This document shows, piece by piece, positions 1-8,252 of a stretch of DNA of 64,000 nt (the first letter of the stretch is position 1; every line of letters begins with the position of its first letter). This stretch comes from an uncultured Bacteroidota bacterium (GTDB taxonomy: Bacteria > Bacteroidota > Bacteroidia > Chitinophagales > Chitinophagaceae), in NCBI GenBank assembly GCA_903835005.1, contig CAILLK010000028.1, positions 1-64,000 on the forward strand, in the 5' to 3' direction. Below the pieces are notes generated by a model, which was given only the letters and a program-made list of their open reading frames with translations, did not search any database and was not told where the DNA came from. Made by a program: the position numbers and the translations under genes.

Positions 1-497
1 AGGATGTTTGACCGATGCTGAAGGCATCGTATGTTTTAATTGCAATACTGGTAATCGAAACAATAAGTTGATAATCTGATCAATAAGCTCCGAACTCACA
101 ATAAATTATGCTTAGAATAAATAGTTATGAGCTAAGGGTTGCTCAGCAGAGAACTCCCAATTCCACAAAGTATGGGATAAGATGATATAATAGTAAAATG
201 ATTTATATTATTATAGCAGTTGTTACCGCTGAGGATCTGAAATTGGCAATACGCAAATGCAGCATTGCAAAATTTATTAGTCTGCCTTGAAAAGTATACT
301 ATGTCAGGGGTATTTTAATTATGGTTTATGATCATTCCTGAAAACTTTATTTATTAGCCTTAAATTGATTAATGATAGTTCAAGTCAAAACTCCCCTCTA
401 TTATTTATCTTGCACCACAATTCAATATTGCTAAAGTGGTTTCTGCTACAGAAGATAACTTTAGGATTAATACTTACGGATTTAGATTAGATATAAA
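1..497. other. Intergenic region upstream of metG
   Basis: No convincing gene is seen in these 497 bases. A small hairpin, CGATGC-TGAAG-GCATCG at 13-29, could be the terminator of a gene lying left of the window, but only a weak T-rich tail follows. The rest is AT-rich with short chance reading frames. No TAnnTTTG promoter element was found close to metG, so its promoter is unassigned. Confidence 0.5.
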
Positions 498-2624
498 ATG
501 GACTATAAAAGATACCTGATTACCGCTGCTCTTCCTTATGCCAATGGACCCGTACATATAGGCCACCTGGCTGGCTGCTACCTGCCAGCCGATATTTATG
601 CACGCTACCAGAGGGCACGGAAAAGAGATGTGAAATTTGTTTGCGGCAGCGATGAGCATGGCGTGCCTATCACCATCCGGGCCATGAAGGAAGGGATCAC
701 ACCCCAGGATGTGGTAGATAAATACAATACTATTATCAAAGAAAGCTTCGCTGCCATGGGCATCTCTTTCGATATTTATTCCCGCACCTCAAATGCTATT
801 CACCACGATACTTCGCAGGCCTTCTTCACCAAACTATTTAACGATGGTGTTTTTGAAGAGCGCGAAAGTGAGCAATATTACGATGAGTCAAAAGACATAT
901 TCCTTGCCGACAGGTACATTTTAGGCACCTGCCCGGTATGCGGCAATGAAAACGCTTATGGCGACCAGTGCGAGCGTTGCGGCAGTTCATTATCTCCCGA
1001 GCAGTTACTCAATCCGCGCAGCGCCCTCAGCAGTGCTGTGCCCATAAAAAAGAAAACAAAACACTGGTATTTCCCGCTCGATAAATATGAGCCCTGGCTG
1101 AAAGAATGGATTGTAGATGGCAAAAAAGATTCGTGGAAACCCAATGTATATGGTCAGTGCAAAAGCTGGCTGGACAGCGGCCTGCAACCCCGTGCCATGA
1201 CCCGCGACAGCACATGGGGAGTGCCGGTTCCTTTGACCGATGCCAAAGGCAAAGTATTGTATGTGTGGTTCGATGCACCTATCGGCTATATCAGCGCTAC
1301 CAAAGAACTGACGAATCAATGGAGCGACTACTGGTGCAATGAAGATACCAAACTCGTTCACTTTATTGGTAAAGATAATATCGTATTTCATTGCATCATT
1401 TTCCCGGCCATGCTCAAAGCCCATGGTGGCTTTGTGCTGCCCGATAATGTGCCTGCCAATGAATTCCTCAACATTGAAGGTGAAAAGGTCTCTACCTCCC
1501 GCAACTGGGCTGTATGGGTAAACGAATACATCACCGATTTCCCCGATCAGCAGGACACCCTTCGCTATGTGCTCTGTGCCAATGCGCCGGAAACCAAGGA
1601 CAATGACTTCACCTGGAAAGATTTTCAGGAACGTACCAATAATGAGCTCGTATCTAAATTTGGCAATTTTGTCAACCGCACCTTTGTGCTCATGCACAAA
1701 TTATGCAATGGAAAAGTGCCGCCTGTTAAGGATGAACTGATCAATGATGCCGACAGGCAGCTTGCTGAAGAAATAAAACTGGCAAAAACCAAAGTAGAGA
1801 ATTGCCTGGAGAACTACAAGTTCAGGGATGGCTTGTTTGAAGTAATTGACCTGGCCAACAAAGGCAATAAATACCTGCAGGATAATGCTCCCTGGAGCCT
1901 CTCTAAAACTCCGGAAATGCAATTGGAAAATCAGGGACGAATCGACATTTGCCTCCATCTCTGCCTCCAGCTTACAGCCAACCTTGCAATACTGGCTAAT
2001 CCCTTCCTGCCATTTACAGCAGGCAGGATGTGCAAAATGATGAAGGTAGTTGATCGTATGCTGGACTGGGAAAATGCCGGAAAAATAAATCTGCTTAAGA
2101 TTGGCTACTCCCTCCGTGCCCCTGAATTACTCTTCCGCAAAATAGAAGATACAGAAGTGGCTGAACAGGTAGAAAAATTAAGGAATAATTTAAAACAGAC
2201 TACATCTCAGAAAATGGAACAAAATACTCCCCCGGTGGTCGCTGAAATTACCCCGCAGCCAAAATCAGAGGAAACACTTGCGGCGCCAGCTCAGAAACCC
2301 GAAATTAACATTGATGAATTTTCAAAAATGGACCTGCGCGTTGGTACAATTATTAAAGCCGAAAAGGTAGAAAAGGCCGATAAACTGCTGAAGCTGGAAC
2401 TGGACATGGGCAATGAAATCAGAACAGTTGTATCTGGTATTGCATTGCATTTCAAACCGGAAGAAATTATAGGTAAGCAGGTAACAGTTGTTGCCAACCT
2501 TGCCCCGCGCAAGATGCGCGGCATAGAAAGCCGGGGAATGATACTAATGGCACAAAACGGCGATGGCCGCCTTATATTTGTTTCGCCCGTCGGTGTAGCT
2601 GATAATGGGAGTGAGGTGAGGTAA
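498..2624 (+). CDS. metG: Methionyl-tRNA synthetase with C-terminal tRNA-binding domain
   Basis: Cytoplasmic class I aminoacyl-tRNA synthetase that charges tRNA-Met. The HIGH signature is at residues 20-23 (PVHIGH). A zinc knuckle with two CxxC pairs (CPVC, CERC) lies near residues 144-161. The KMSKS loop appears as KVSTS in the segment GEKVSTSRNWAVW, a variant known in this MetG subgroup. After a Pro/Gln/Lys-rich linker (about 570-600) comes a Trbp111/EMAP-type OB-fold that begins near EFSKMDLRVGTI. This domain binds tRNA and dimerises the enzyme. The length of 708 residues fits a full synthetase plus this appended domain. The gene appears to stand alone, and an inverted-repeat element begins 5 bases after its stop. 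Confidence 0.97.
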   Translation: MDYKRYLITAALPYANGPVHIGHLAGCYLPADIYARYQRARKRDVKFVCGSDEHGVPITIRAMKEGITPQDVVDKYNTIIKESFAAMGISFDIYSRTSNAIHHDTSQAFFTKLFNDGVFEERESEQYYDESKDIFLADRYILGTCPVCGNENAYGDQCERCGSSLSPEQLLNPRSALSSAVPIKKKTKHWYFPLDKYEPWLKEWIVDGKKDSWKPNVYGQCKSWLDSGLQPRAMTRDSTWGVPVPLTDAKGKVLYVWFDAPIGYISATKELTNQWSDYWCNEDTKLVHFIGKDNIVFHCIIFPAMLKAHGGFVLPDNVPANEFLNIEGEKVSTSRNWAVWVNEYITDFPDQQDTLRYVLCANAPETKDNDFTWKDFQERTNNELVSKFGNFVNRTFVLMHKLCNGKVPPVKDELINDADRQLAEEIKLAKTKVENCLENYKFRDGLFEVIDLANKGNKYLQDNAPWSLSKTPEMQLENQGRIDICLHLCLQLTANLAILANPFLPFTAGRMCKMMKVVDRMLDWENAGKINLLKIGYSLRAPELLFRKIEDTEVAEQVEKLRNNLKQTTSQKMEQNTPPVVAEITPQPKSEETLAAPAQKPEINIDEFSKMDLRVGTIIKAEKVEKADKLLKLELDMGNEIRTVVSGIALHFKPEEIIGKQVTVVANLAPRKMRGIESRGMILMAQNGDGRLIFVSPVGVADNGSEVR

Positions 2625-2629
2625 AACAC

Positions 2630-2881
2630 ACCCCTGACCCCCAAAGGGGAACCATGCATTTTGCTCTTGTTTTATTTTCAACTGTTGATAACAATTATGC
2701 AATACTATATTGAAAAAAAATCGAGATCGGAAGATTATTGAAAAGTAGTTGAATTTATAGTTTAATTTTAGCCTTAAATTGCTTCAAAACAAACTAAAAA
2801 ATAATTTAGCCCAATTACATAACTAAAGCTGAAATTCGGGGACCTGGCTAATTGCATGGTTCCCCTTTAGTGGGCAGGGGT
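2630..2881. repeat. MITE-like element with 29-bp imperfect terminal inverted repeats
   Basis: The left arm (2630-2658) and the reverse complement of the right arm (2853-2881) match at 26 of 29 positions. Both begin ACCCCTG and end AAAGGGGAACCATGCA. They bracket 194 AT-rich bases with no reading frame of note. The element fills almost the whole gap between metG and the adaptor gene, so the promoter of the adaptor gene probably lies inside it. No target-site duplication is obvious. It could be a non-autonomous transposon remnant or a dispersed palindromic repeat. Confidence 0.6.
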
Positions 2882-2895
2882 TTAATTTTTTTTCT

Positions 2896-4227
2896 ATGAA
2901 ATCAAAAAGAATCTGGTGGATAGTCATTATAAGTATCATCCTGATCGTTATCCTGATAGCGGTAGCCAGAAACAGTGAAACTGATGCAGTTAAGGTAGCT
3001 GTTGAAAAAGCAGCCTTGCATACTATTACCGAAACCGTAACGGCCAGTGGCAAAATTTATCCCGAAACGGAGGTGAAGATTGCTCCTGAAGTTAGTGGCG
3101 AGATCACTCAGTTGGATATTCACGAGGGCGATAGTGTCATCAAAGGCCAGGTATTGGTAAAAATCAATCCTGCCATTTATAATTCAATGGTCAGCCAGGC
3201 ATCAGCATCTGTTGAGCAGTCAAAAGCGAGCGAAGACAACAGCAAGCAGATGATGGCCCAGGCCGAGTCGCAATTTCTGCTGGCAGAGGCCACCTATAAA
3301 CGCAATAAGAAACTTTTCGACCAGAAGGTGATATCTCAGCTGGAGTTTGAGCAGGGCGAGGCTTCATTTAAATCCGCCAAAGCAGCCTGGGATGCCGCCA
3401 AAGCATCTACTGCTGGAGGTAAATATGGAATACAGGGAGCTCAGGCCAACCTGACTACTGCCCGGGAAAACTTGTTGAAAACAACAGTTGTTGCGCCTAC
3501 ATCGGGTATCATTTCCGAATTACTTATAAAAAAAGGCGAGCGGGTATTAGGTACGGCCCAGATGGCGGGAACTGAAATGCTTACCATAGCCGACATGAGC
3601 CGTATTGAAGTACGTGTTGATGTGAGCGAAACAGATATCTCTAAAGTGAAAATAGGTGATACAACGCTTATTGACGCTGATGCCTACCGTAACCGGAAGT
3701 TTAAGGGACTGGTTTCAAAGATTGCAGTGAGCAGTACCAAATCCGGTGCCTCATCAGGCACCAGTACCGACCAGGTTACCAATTATACTGTTTATATCCT
3801 CATTCTGTCTTCAAGTTATGCCGATCTGTCGGCTAAAATGGGTAAAGGTAAATTCCCTTTCAAACCTGGTATGTCGGCATCAGTAGAGATACAGACCAAC
3901 CGGCAGGATAATATACTCTCTGTACCCGTTAATGCCGTTACTACCCGCGACTGGTCAGATAGCATAAAGAATAAAATCATTTCCCAGTCAGCCAGCGATA
4001 ACATCCGGCAGGTAGTATTTGTTTATGACTCAAAAACCCAAATGGTCGAAATACGGGATGTGAAAACCGGCTTGCAGGATAATAAATACCTGCAGGTAAC
4101 CGAGGGCCTTAAGGAAAACGAAGAAGTAGTTATAGCCCCCTATGGTGCCATAGCCCGCACGCTGAAGGATAAAACAAAAGTAAAAACCGTTGCGAAGGAT
4201 CAGTTGTTTGAAGCTAAAAAGGAATAA
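2896..4227 (+). CDS. RND/MacA-type efflux periplasmic adaptor (HlyD-like membrane fusion protein)
   Basis: An inner-membrane-anchored periplasmic adaptor that would link an inner-membrane pump to an outer-membrane channel. It has one N-terminal membrane anchor (about residues 6-25). A lipoyl/barrel-sandwich half-motif (EVSGEITQLDIHEGDSVIKG) follows. An alpha-hairpin rich in Ala, Gln and Lys spans about 100-190, the second barrel half-motif starts near VVAPTSGII, and a beta-barrel and membrane-proximal domain end the protein. The length of 443 residues suits the MacA/AcrA group. No pump or ABC subunit lies next to it; the downstream gene is on the other strand. Partners must be encoded elsewhere. 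Confidence 0.88.
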   Translation: MKSKRIWWIVIISIILIVILIAVARNSETDAVKVAVEKAALHTITETVTASGKIYPETEVKIAPEVSGEITQLDIHEGDSVIKGQVLVKINPAIYNSMVSQASASVEQSKASEDNSKQMMAQAESQFLLAEATYKRNKKLFDQKVISQLEFEQGEASFKSAKAAWDAAKASTAGGKYGIQGAQANLTTARENLLKTTVVAPTSGIISELLIKKGERVLGTAQMAGTEMLTIADMSRIEVRVDVSETDISKVKIGDTTLIDADAYRNRKFKGLVSKIAVSSTKSGASSGTSTDQVTNYTVYILILSSSYADLSAKMGKGKFPFKPGMSASVEIQTNRQDNILSVPVNAVTTRDWSDSIKNKIISQSASDNIRQVVFVYDSKTQMVEIRDVKTGLQDNKYLQVTEGLKENEEVVIAPYGAIARTLKDKTKVKTVAKDQLFEAKKE

Positions 4228-4239
4228 AATTGGAAAAAA

Positions 4240-4263
4240 GGGATTACTGCGATTATAAATCCC
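4240..4263 (-). terminator. Rho-independent terminator of the lipocalin-like lipoprotein gene
   Basis: On the minus strand a GGGATT/AATCCC stem with a 12-base loop is followed directly by TTTTTT. It lies 15 bases beyond the lipoprotein stop codon and also sits just after the convergent adaptor gene. Confidence 0.55.
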
Positions 4264-4277
4264 CTCCGGAAATCACA

Positions 4278-4718
4278 CTAATTTTTATTGAAATAGAGCC
4301 CTTCTGTTATTTTAGTGCCTGTATCTGTAACGTATGTCCTTGTCCAGACCATATAGTCTGCATTGATTACCATAATAAAATATGCAAAAGTATCATGGGT
4401 TGCTGAACCCCACCATAAGGAGTCGCCGGCAAATACTTTATAACTGAAATTTTCTTTGATACCTTCTTGTTTATTCCAGTTTTCAATATCAAAACCGGTA
4501 CCATTTTCATTAAAAGTCCATTCCCAGTCTTCGGCTTTAGGCAAAGTATCGAATACAAGTGGGGCATTACCATTGTCGGGGGCGAACTGTGTTAATTTCC
4601 ATTTTCCCTGCATTTTGCCCGAAACAGAAGAGGGGCCTTCCGTTTTATTACAGGCAATGAGTTCTGCTGCAAGGCAAATTACAAACAATACAAATAATAC
4701 TGTTCTATTTCTGTTCAT
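4278..4718 (-). CDS. Lipocalin-like lipoprotein, uncharacterised
   Basis: A 146-residue predicted lipoprotein. The hydrophobic signal ends in a lipobox (AELIAC, Cys at about residue 23). The mature part opens with GKWKLTQF, the 'G.W.l' start seen in small Bacteroidota lipocalin-like/DUF5004-type lipoproteins. It then shows alternating beta-rich segments with many aromatic residues. The ligand is unknown. A promoter element lies 50 bases upstream and a terminator follows, so it is probably transcribed alone. Confidence 0.7.
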   Translation of the reverse strand: MNRNRTVLFVLFVICLAAELIACNKTEGPSSVSGKMQGKWKLTQFAPDNGNAPLVFDTLPKAEDWEWTFNENGTGFDIENWNKQEGIKENFSYKVFAGDSLWWGSATHDTFAYFIMVINADYMVWTRTYVTDTGTKITEGLYFNKN

Positions 4719-4768
4719 AATAAAACCTCAAAGGTTCGGATAGGTTAATTACAAGATTTTCAGCATAG

Positions 4769-4776
4769 CAAATTTA
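4769..4776 (-). promoter_or_regulatory. Promoter -7 element for the 4278-4718 lipoprotein gene
   Basis: Minus-strand TAAATTTG matches the Bacteroidota TAnnTTTG element, 50 bases before the ATG. Confidence 0.45.
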
Positions 4777-4887
4777 CAAATAATTATTACACAAAAACCT
4801 TGCCAGATTCTTAAGTCAGAAAAAATAATATTTGGTATCCATAAATGCCTTTCAGGCCAAATTCTATAATACTGTTCCTCTACATTA

Positions 4888-6486
4888 CTACAGCACCACC
4901 TGCTGAACAAGCTTACTCTTTTCAGGATAATCGGTATTATAATGCAACCCCCTGCTCTCTTTCCTGAACTGCGCCCCTTTTACTATCAGGTAACCTATAG
5001 TGATCAGGTTCCTGAGTTCGCATAGTTGGGGCGAAAGTGTAGTGGTTTTATAAAGCTCTTCAGTTTCGCCATGTAATAAGTCTATCCGGCTCATGGCACG
5101 TTCAAGGCGGGTATCATTGCGCACAATGCCCACATAGTCGCTCATTACCAGTTGCAGTTCCTTCAGGCTCTGGGTAATTAATATCATCTCTTTGGGCTTA
5201 TTGGTTCCACCGGCATTCCAGTCAGGCACAGCATCATTAAAAGGTATGTGATCCAGCCGGTTGCCCATATCTTCTGAACATCTGTGTGCAAATACCAATG
5301 CCTCCAGCAACGAATTGGAAGCCAGCCGGTTGGCCCCATGCAGTCCTGTGCTCGAACACTCTCCGCAGGCATACAGGTTAAGAATAGACGACCTGCCCAT
5401 CTCATCGGTTTTGATCCCGCCACAGCAATAATGTGCTGCCGGGGCTACAGGTATCATTTGTTCAAATACATCAATACCTATCTCCATACAGCGGGCGTAG
5501 ATATTCGGGAAATGCGCCTTAAATTTAGCATGGTCCATACCCCTGCAGTCCAGGTACACATGTTCGGTTCCAGTGCGTTTCATCTCGCTGTCTATGGCAC
5601 GGGCCACCACATCACGCGGCGCCAGGTCGGCACGCACATCATATTCCGGCATAAAAGCCACACCTTCCTTATTGCGCAGTATACCTCCATCGCCACGCAC
5701 TGCTTCTGTGATCAGAAACGACGGGCTTACCCCAGCCTCATAAAGAGCCGTAGGGTGAAACTGGATAAACTCCATGTTCTCAATACGCCCTTTAGCCCTG
5801 TAGGTCATGGCAATACCATCGCCTGTTGCTATCTTTGGATTGGTTGTGGTACGGTATACCTGCCCAACTCCACCACTGGCCATCAATGTGAACCTGGCCA
5901 GTATCTTTTCAATATTGCTGGTATTCAGGTTCAAGGCATAAACACCATAGCAGGTTATATCCGGGGTCGACTTGGTAACCAGGTACCCAAGGTGGTGCTG
6001 GGTAATTATATCCACCACAAACCAGTGGTTGTAGATATGTATATTGGGGTATTGCCGGGTCTCTTCCACCAGCGCCCTTTCAATTTCGAACCCGGTTATA
6101 TCCTTATGGTGCAGTATCCTGAATTCAGAATGTCCACCTTCCTTGCCCCGCATAAATTCCCCTTCCTTATCGGTATCAAAACTTGCACCCCATTCTATAA
6201 TTTCATTCACCCGCAAAGGCCCTTCCTTCACTACAATCTCCACCACTTTCTCATTACACAAGCCATCACCGGCTACAAGGGTATCTTCAATGTGCTTTGC
6301 AAAACTATCATGCTCCAGGTCATTTACTACCGCGATACCCCCCTGGGCATACTTGGTATTGGTTTCATCGGTGTTGGCTTTGGTAAGTATAGTAATTGTC
6401 TTATCCGGAAATCTGCGCGCTGTCTTTACTGCAAACGTAAGCCCTGCTATCCCCGACCCAATAATCAGAAAATCTGTTTTAAGCAT
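4888..6486 (-). CDS. nadB: L-aspartate oxidase
   Basis: Flavoprotein of the cytoplasm that oxidises L-aspartate to iminoaspartate, the first step of NAD de novo synthesis. The N-terminal dinucleotide-binding motif is GSGIAG (residues 10-15). The family FAD/substrate segment TKYAQGGIAVV follows near residue 45. The C-terminal half has the succinate-dehydrogenase/NadB hallmark HGANRLASNSLLE and a preceding CGGIKTDEMG. The length of 532 residues is normal for NadB, and the missing [Fe-S] or cytochrome partner genes argue against a fumarate reductase. nadA and nadC are not in the window. A TACTTTTG promoter element lies 29 bases upstream. Confidence 0.95.
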   Translation of the reverse strand: MLKTDFLIIGSGIAGLTFAVKTARRFPDKTITILTKANTDETNTKYAQGGIAVVNDLEHDSFAKHIEDTLVAGDGLCNEKVVEIVVKEGPLRVNEIIEWGASFDTDKEGEFMRGKEGGHSEFRILHHKDITGFEIERALVEETRQYPNIHIYNHWFVVDIITQHHLGYLVTKSTPDITCYGVYALNLNTSNIEKILARFTLMASGGVGQVYRTTTNPKIATGDGIAMTYRAKGRIENMEFIQFHPTALYEAGVSPSFLITEAVRGDGGILRNKEGVAFMPEYDVRADLAPRDVVARAIDSEMKRTGTEHVYLDCRGMDHAKFKAHFPNIYARCMEIGIDVFEQMIPVAPAAHYCCGGIKTDEMGRSSILNLYACGECSSTGLHGANRLASNSLLEALVFAHRCSEDMGNRLDHIPFNDAVPDWNAGGTNKPKEMILITQSLKELQLVMSDYVGIVRNDTRLERAMSRIDLLHGETEELYKTTTLSPQLCELRNLITIGYLIVKGAQFRKESRGLHYNTDYPEKSKLVQQVVL

Positions 6487-6515
6487 AAATTAATTTTCCA
6501 TTAAGAAAACGGGTA

Positions 6516-6523
6516 CAAAAGTA
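6516..6523 (-). promoter_or_regulatory. Promoter -7 element for nadB
   Basis: Minus-strand TACTTTTG, 29 bases before the nadB ATG, fits TAnnTTTG. Confidence 0.5.
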
Positions 6524-6559
6524 TGGGTTAATAATATCAAGTCCCTTAAAATACAATTA

Positions 6560-7615
6560 TTATACAAAATACGGGCTTACATCTATTCTCTGCGTCCTTG
6601 CTTTTAAAAAGACTATCACTTCCTCATCACTCTTAAACCGGTCGCCGATATTTACGAAATTACGCGCCAGAAGATCATACCTGTTGCGTACCAGATAAAG
6701 GAATACATGCAGAAAATGAATACCATCAAAAACTACTGCATTATTATCGGCATATTCATGGATGGTTTGTCTGAAATAGGTAGGGTGTTCGGTCCAGTGA
6801 ATATTTGAGTCTATATGATGACTGATATGGTAGCCATCATTCCAGCATTTCACATTGTACTTTGTATTGATGCAGGTAACACTGTTTTTATAGGCATTGT
6901 TGGGGTCGGCGGCATCTACAAATGCATGCTGTGCCCAGTTTCCGGTCATTGCAATAATGCGGAATGTAAAGAAAGGCAATATAAATACAACGAGAGTTGC
7001 CGGCCAATTGATAAAACACAAACCAATGCACATAGCAAAAAACAGCAATTCACCGCGCACTGAGCGGTAAAGCAGGCGTTTGCGCTTTTTCCGAACAAAA
7101 TAGCTGCACAGGTGATAAATTCCCATGAACAGAAAAGTGCCCATATATATGGTGAAATCTTTGAGGGAATCGCGCTGAAATCTCATAGTTGAACTTTCAT
7201 CTTCGGGCATATTATTTTCCGGATGGTGCATGCCTACATGGTGAGCATAATAGGTTTCGGGGGTCTGTCCGAAAAAAGGGCCTATAATCCAGGGCAAATA
7301 AAAATTCAGCAAACTATACTTTTGTTTGAACCATGCCCTGTGACTGGTGCAATGCATCATAAGGCCGTATGGACCCTTAAATACCACATTATTGAAATAC
7401 TGGTATGCTATTGCAGCCACCCACCAAAGCCATACCGGTACACCCGGTATGAATAAGATTGCGGCAAGCGGAATCAAGATAGCAGAGATTTTAATAGTCA
7501 GGTAAACAAATGGTAAATCCCGCTCATCGCGTATCATGGATGCAAAAAAACGATCTGAACTAGTGGCTGGTTTTGGCGTACTACTAGGATCCGTGATCCC
7601 GGATAAAATCTTCAT
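6560..7615 (-). CDS. Membrane fatty-acid desaturase family protein
   Basis: Integral-membrane di-iron desaturase/hydroxylase of 351 residues. Three histidine clusters are visible: HCTSH (88-92), HHVGMHH (125-131) and, in the last third, HISHHIDSNIHWTEHP. These would hold the two irons. Hydrophobic segments lie near residues 40-78, 100-115, 150-175 and 185-225, the usual membrane layout. It probably acts on lipid acyl chains, but the substrate cannot be read from sequence and a sphingolipid or carotenoid substrate is possible. No redox partner gene is adjacent. Confidence 0.85.
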   Translation of the reverse strand: MKILSGITDPSSTPKPATSSDRFFASMIRDERDLPFVYLTIKISAILIPLAAILFIPGVPVWLWWVAAIAYQYFNNVVFKGPYGLMMHCTSHRAWFKQKYSLLNFYLPWIIGPFFGQTPETYYAHHVGMHHPENNMPEDESSTMRFQRDSLKDFTIYMGTFLFMGIYHLCSYFVRKKRKRLLYRSVRGELLFFAMCIGLCFINWPATLVVFILPFFTFRIIAMTGNWAQHAFVDAADPNNAYKNSVTCINTKYNVKCWNDGYHISHHIDSNIHWTEHPTYFRQTIHEYADNNAVVFDGIHFLHVFLYLVRNRYDLLARNFVNIGDRFKSDEEVIVFLKARTQRIDVSPYFV

Positions 7616-7770
7616 ATAATAAAGTATAGTCAGCGCGCAAGGTAAGGATATTTTTAAGTTCTGTAGCTAAAACTGGTAGTTAGGGTTTCAATAAAATCTG
7701 AAAGGGGGCATCAAAAATTATAATACTAAACCATCTTATTTGCAGATACTGAAGCATTTCTGTAAAATAA

Positions 7771-7798
7771 TCAGCCCGGAAGATTTATTCCGGGCTGA
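7771..7798 (-). terminator. Strong hairpin terminator after the DegT-family operon
   Basis: A perfect 11-bp stem (TCAGCCCGGAA / TTCCGGGCTGA) with a 6-base loop. On the minus strand it is followed by TTATTTTA. It lies 62 bases past the stop of the small membrane protein gene. Confidence 0.65.
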
Positions 7799-7859
7799 CT
7801 ACAAGAATACCAGTAAATTATGCTACACTGAAACACTGGCTAAATAAGAAGCATCAGCG

Positions 7860-8249
7860 CTATTCTCCACCGCTTTTATTCTCCAGTTTATCCATCCAGT
7901 TCATTTCCGGCTCTTTCTTATCGGGCTTGCGATCCAGCATATACCGGATAAACAGGTAGCCACCAAAACCTATCAGCTCATACAGCACCATCCTTAGCGG
8001 ATAGTCTGTAAAAACCTGGTTTACTTTATTGGCGAGGTCCATGCTTTCTTTATAGCTGAAAGTCGTATATCCTGCAAGATTAATGGAATCCCGGCAAAGG
8101 ACCACAATAACAAAATACATCCCGAAAAACAGGGCACAGAATGTAGCAGCAAAGCTGAGCAGGCCCCACTTCATGGCGCTCAGCCCCTTTGTCTTTGCCC
8201 TCATCCCGTTCCGGTAAGAGAGGTATCCTATTATCAGCAGATCAAACAT
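7860..8249 (-). CDS. Small membrane protein, unknown function
   Basis: A 129-residue protein not recognised by family. It has a hydrophobic N-terminus (about 1-10), a clear membrane segment near residues 25-52 and another near 88-108. The tail is charged and rich in Lys, Asp and Glu (RKPDKKEPEMNWMDKLE). It starts 3 bases after the DegT-family stop codon, so the two genes are almost certainly co-transcribed and translationally coupled. A possible role is as a membrane partner or anchor for the same pathway; this is inference from position only. Confidence 0.7.
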   Translation of the reverse strand: MFDLLIIGYLSYRNGMRAKTKGLSAMKWGLLSFAATFCALFFGMYFVIVVLCRDSINLAGYTTFSYKESMDLANKVNQVFTDYPLRMVLYELIGFGGYLFIRYMLDRKPDKKEPEMNWMDKLENKSGGE

Positions 8250-8252
8250 AGA

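Noticed and set aside
5284-6504. A 406-codon plus-strand frame antisense to nadB
   Set aside because: A shadow of the well-supported nadB gene; no domain is seen and the composition matches antisense translation.
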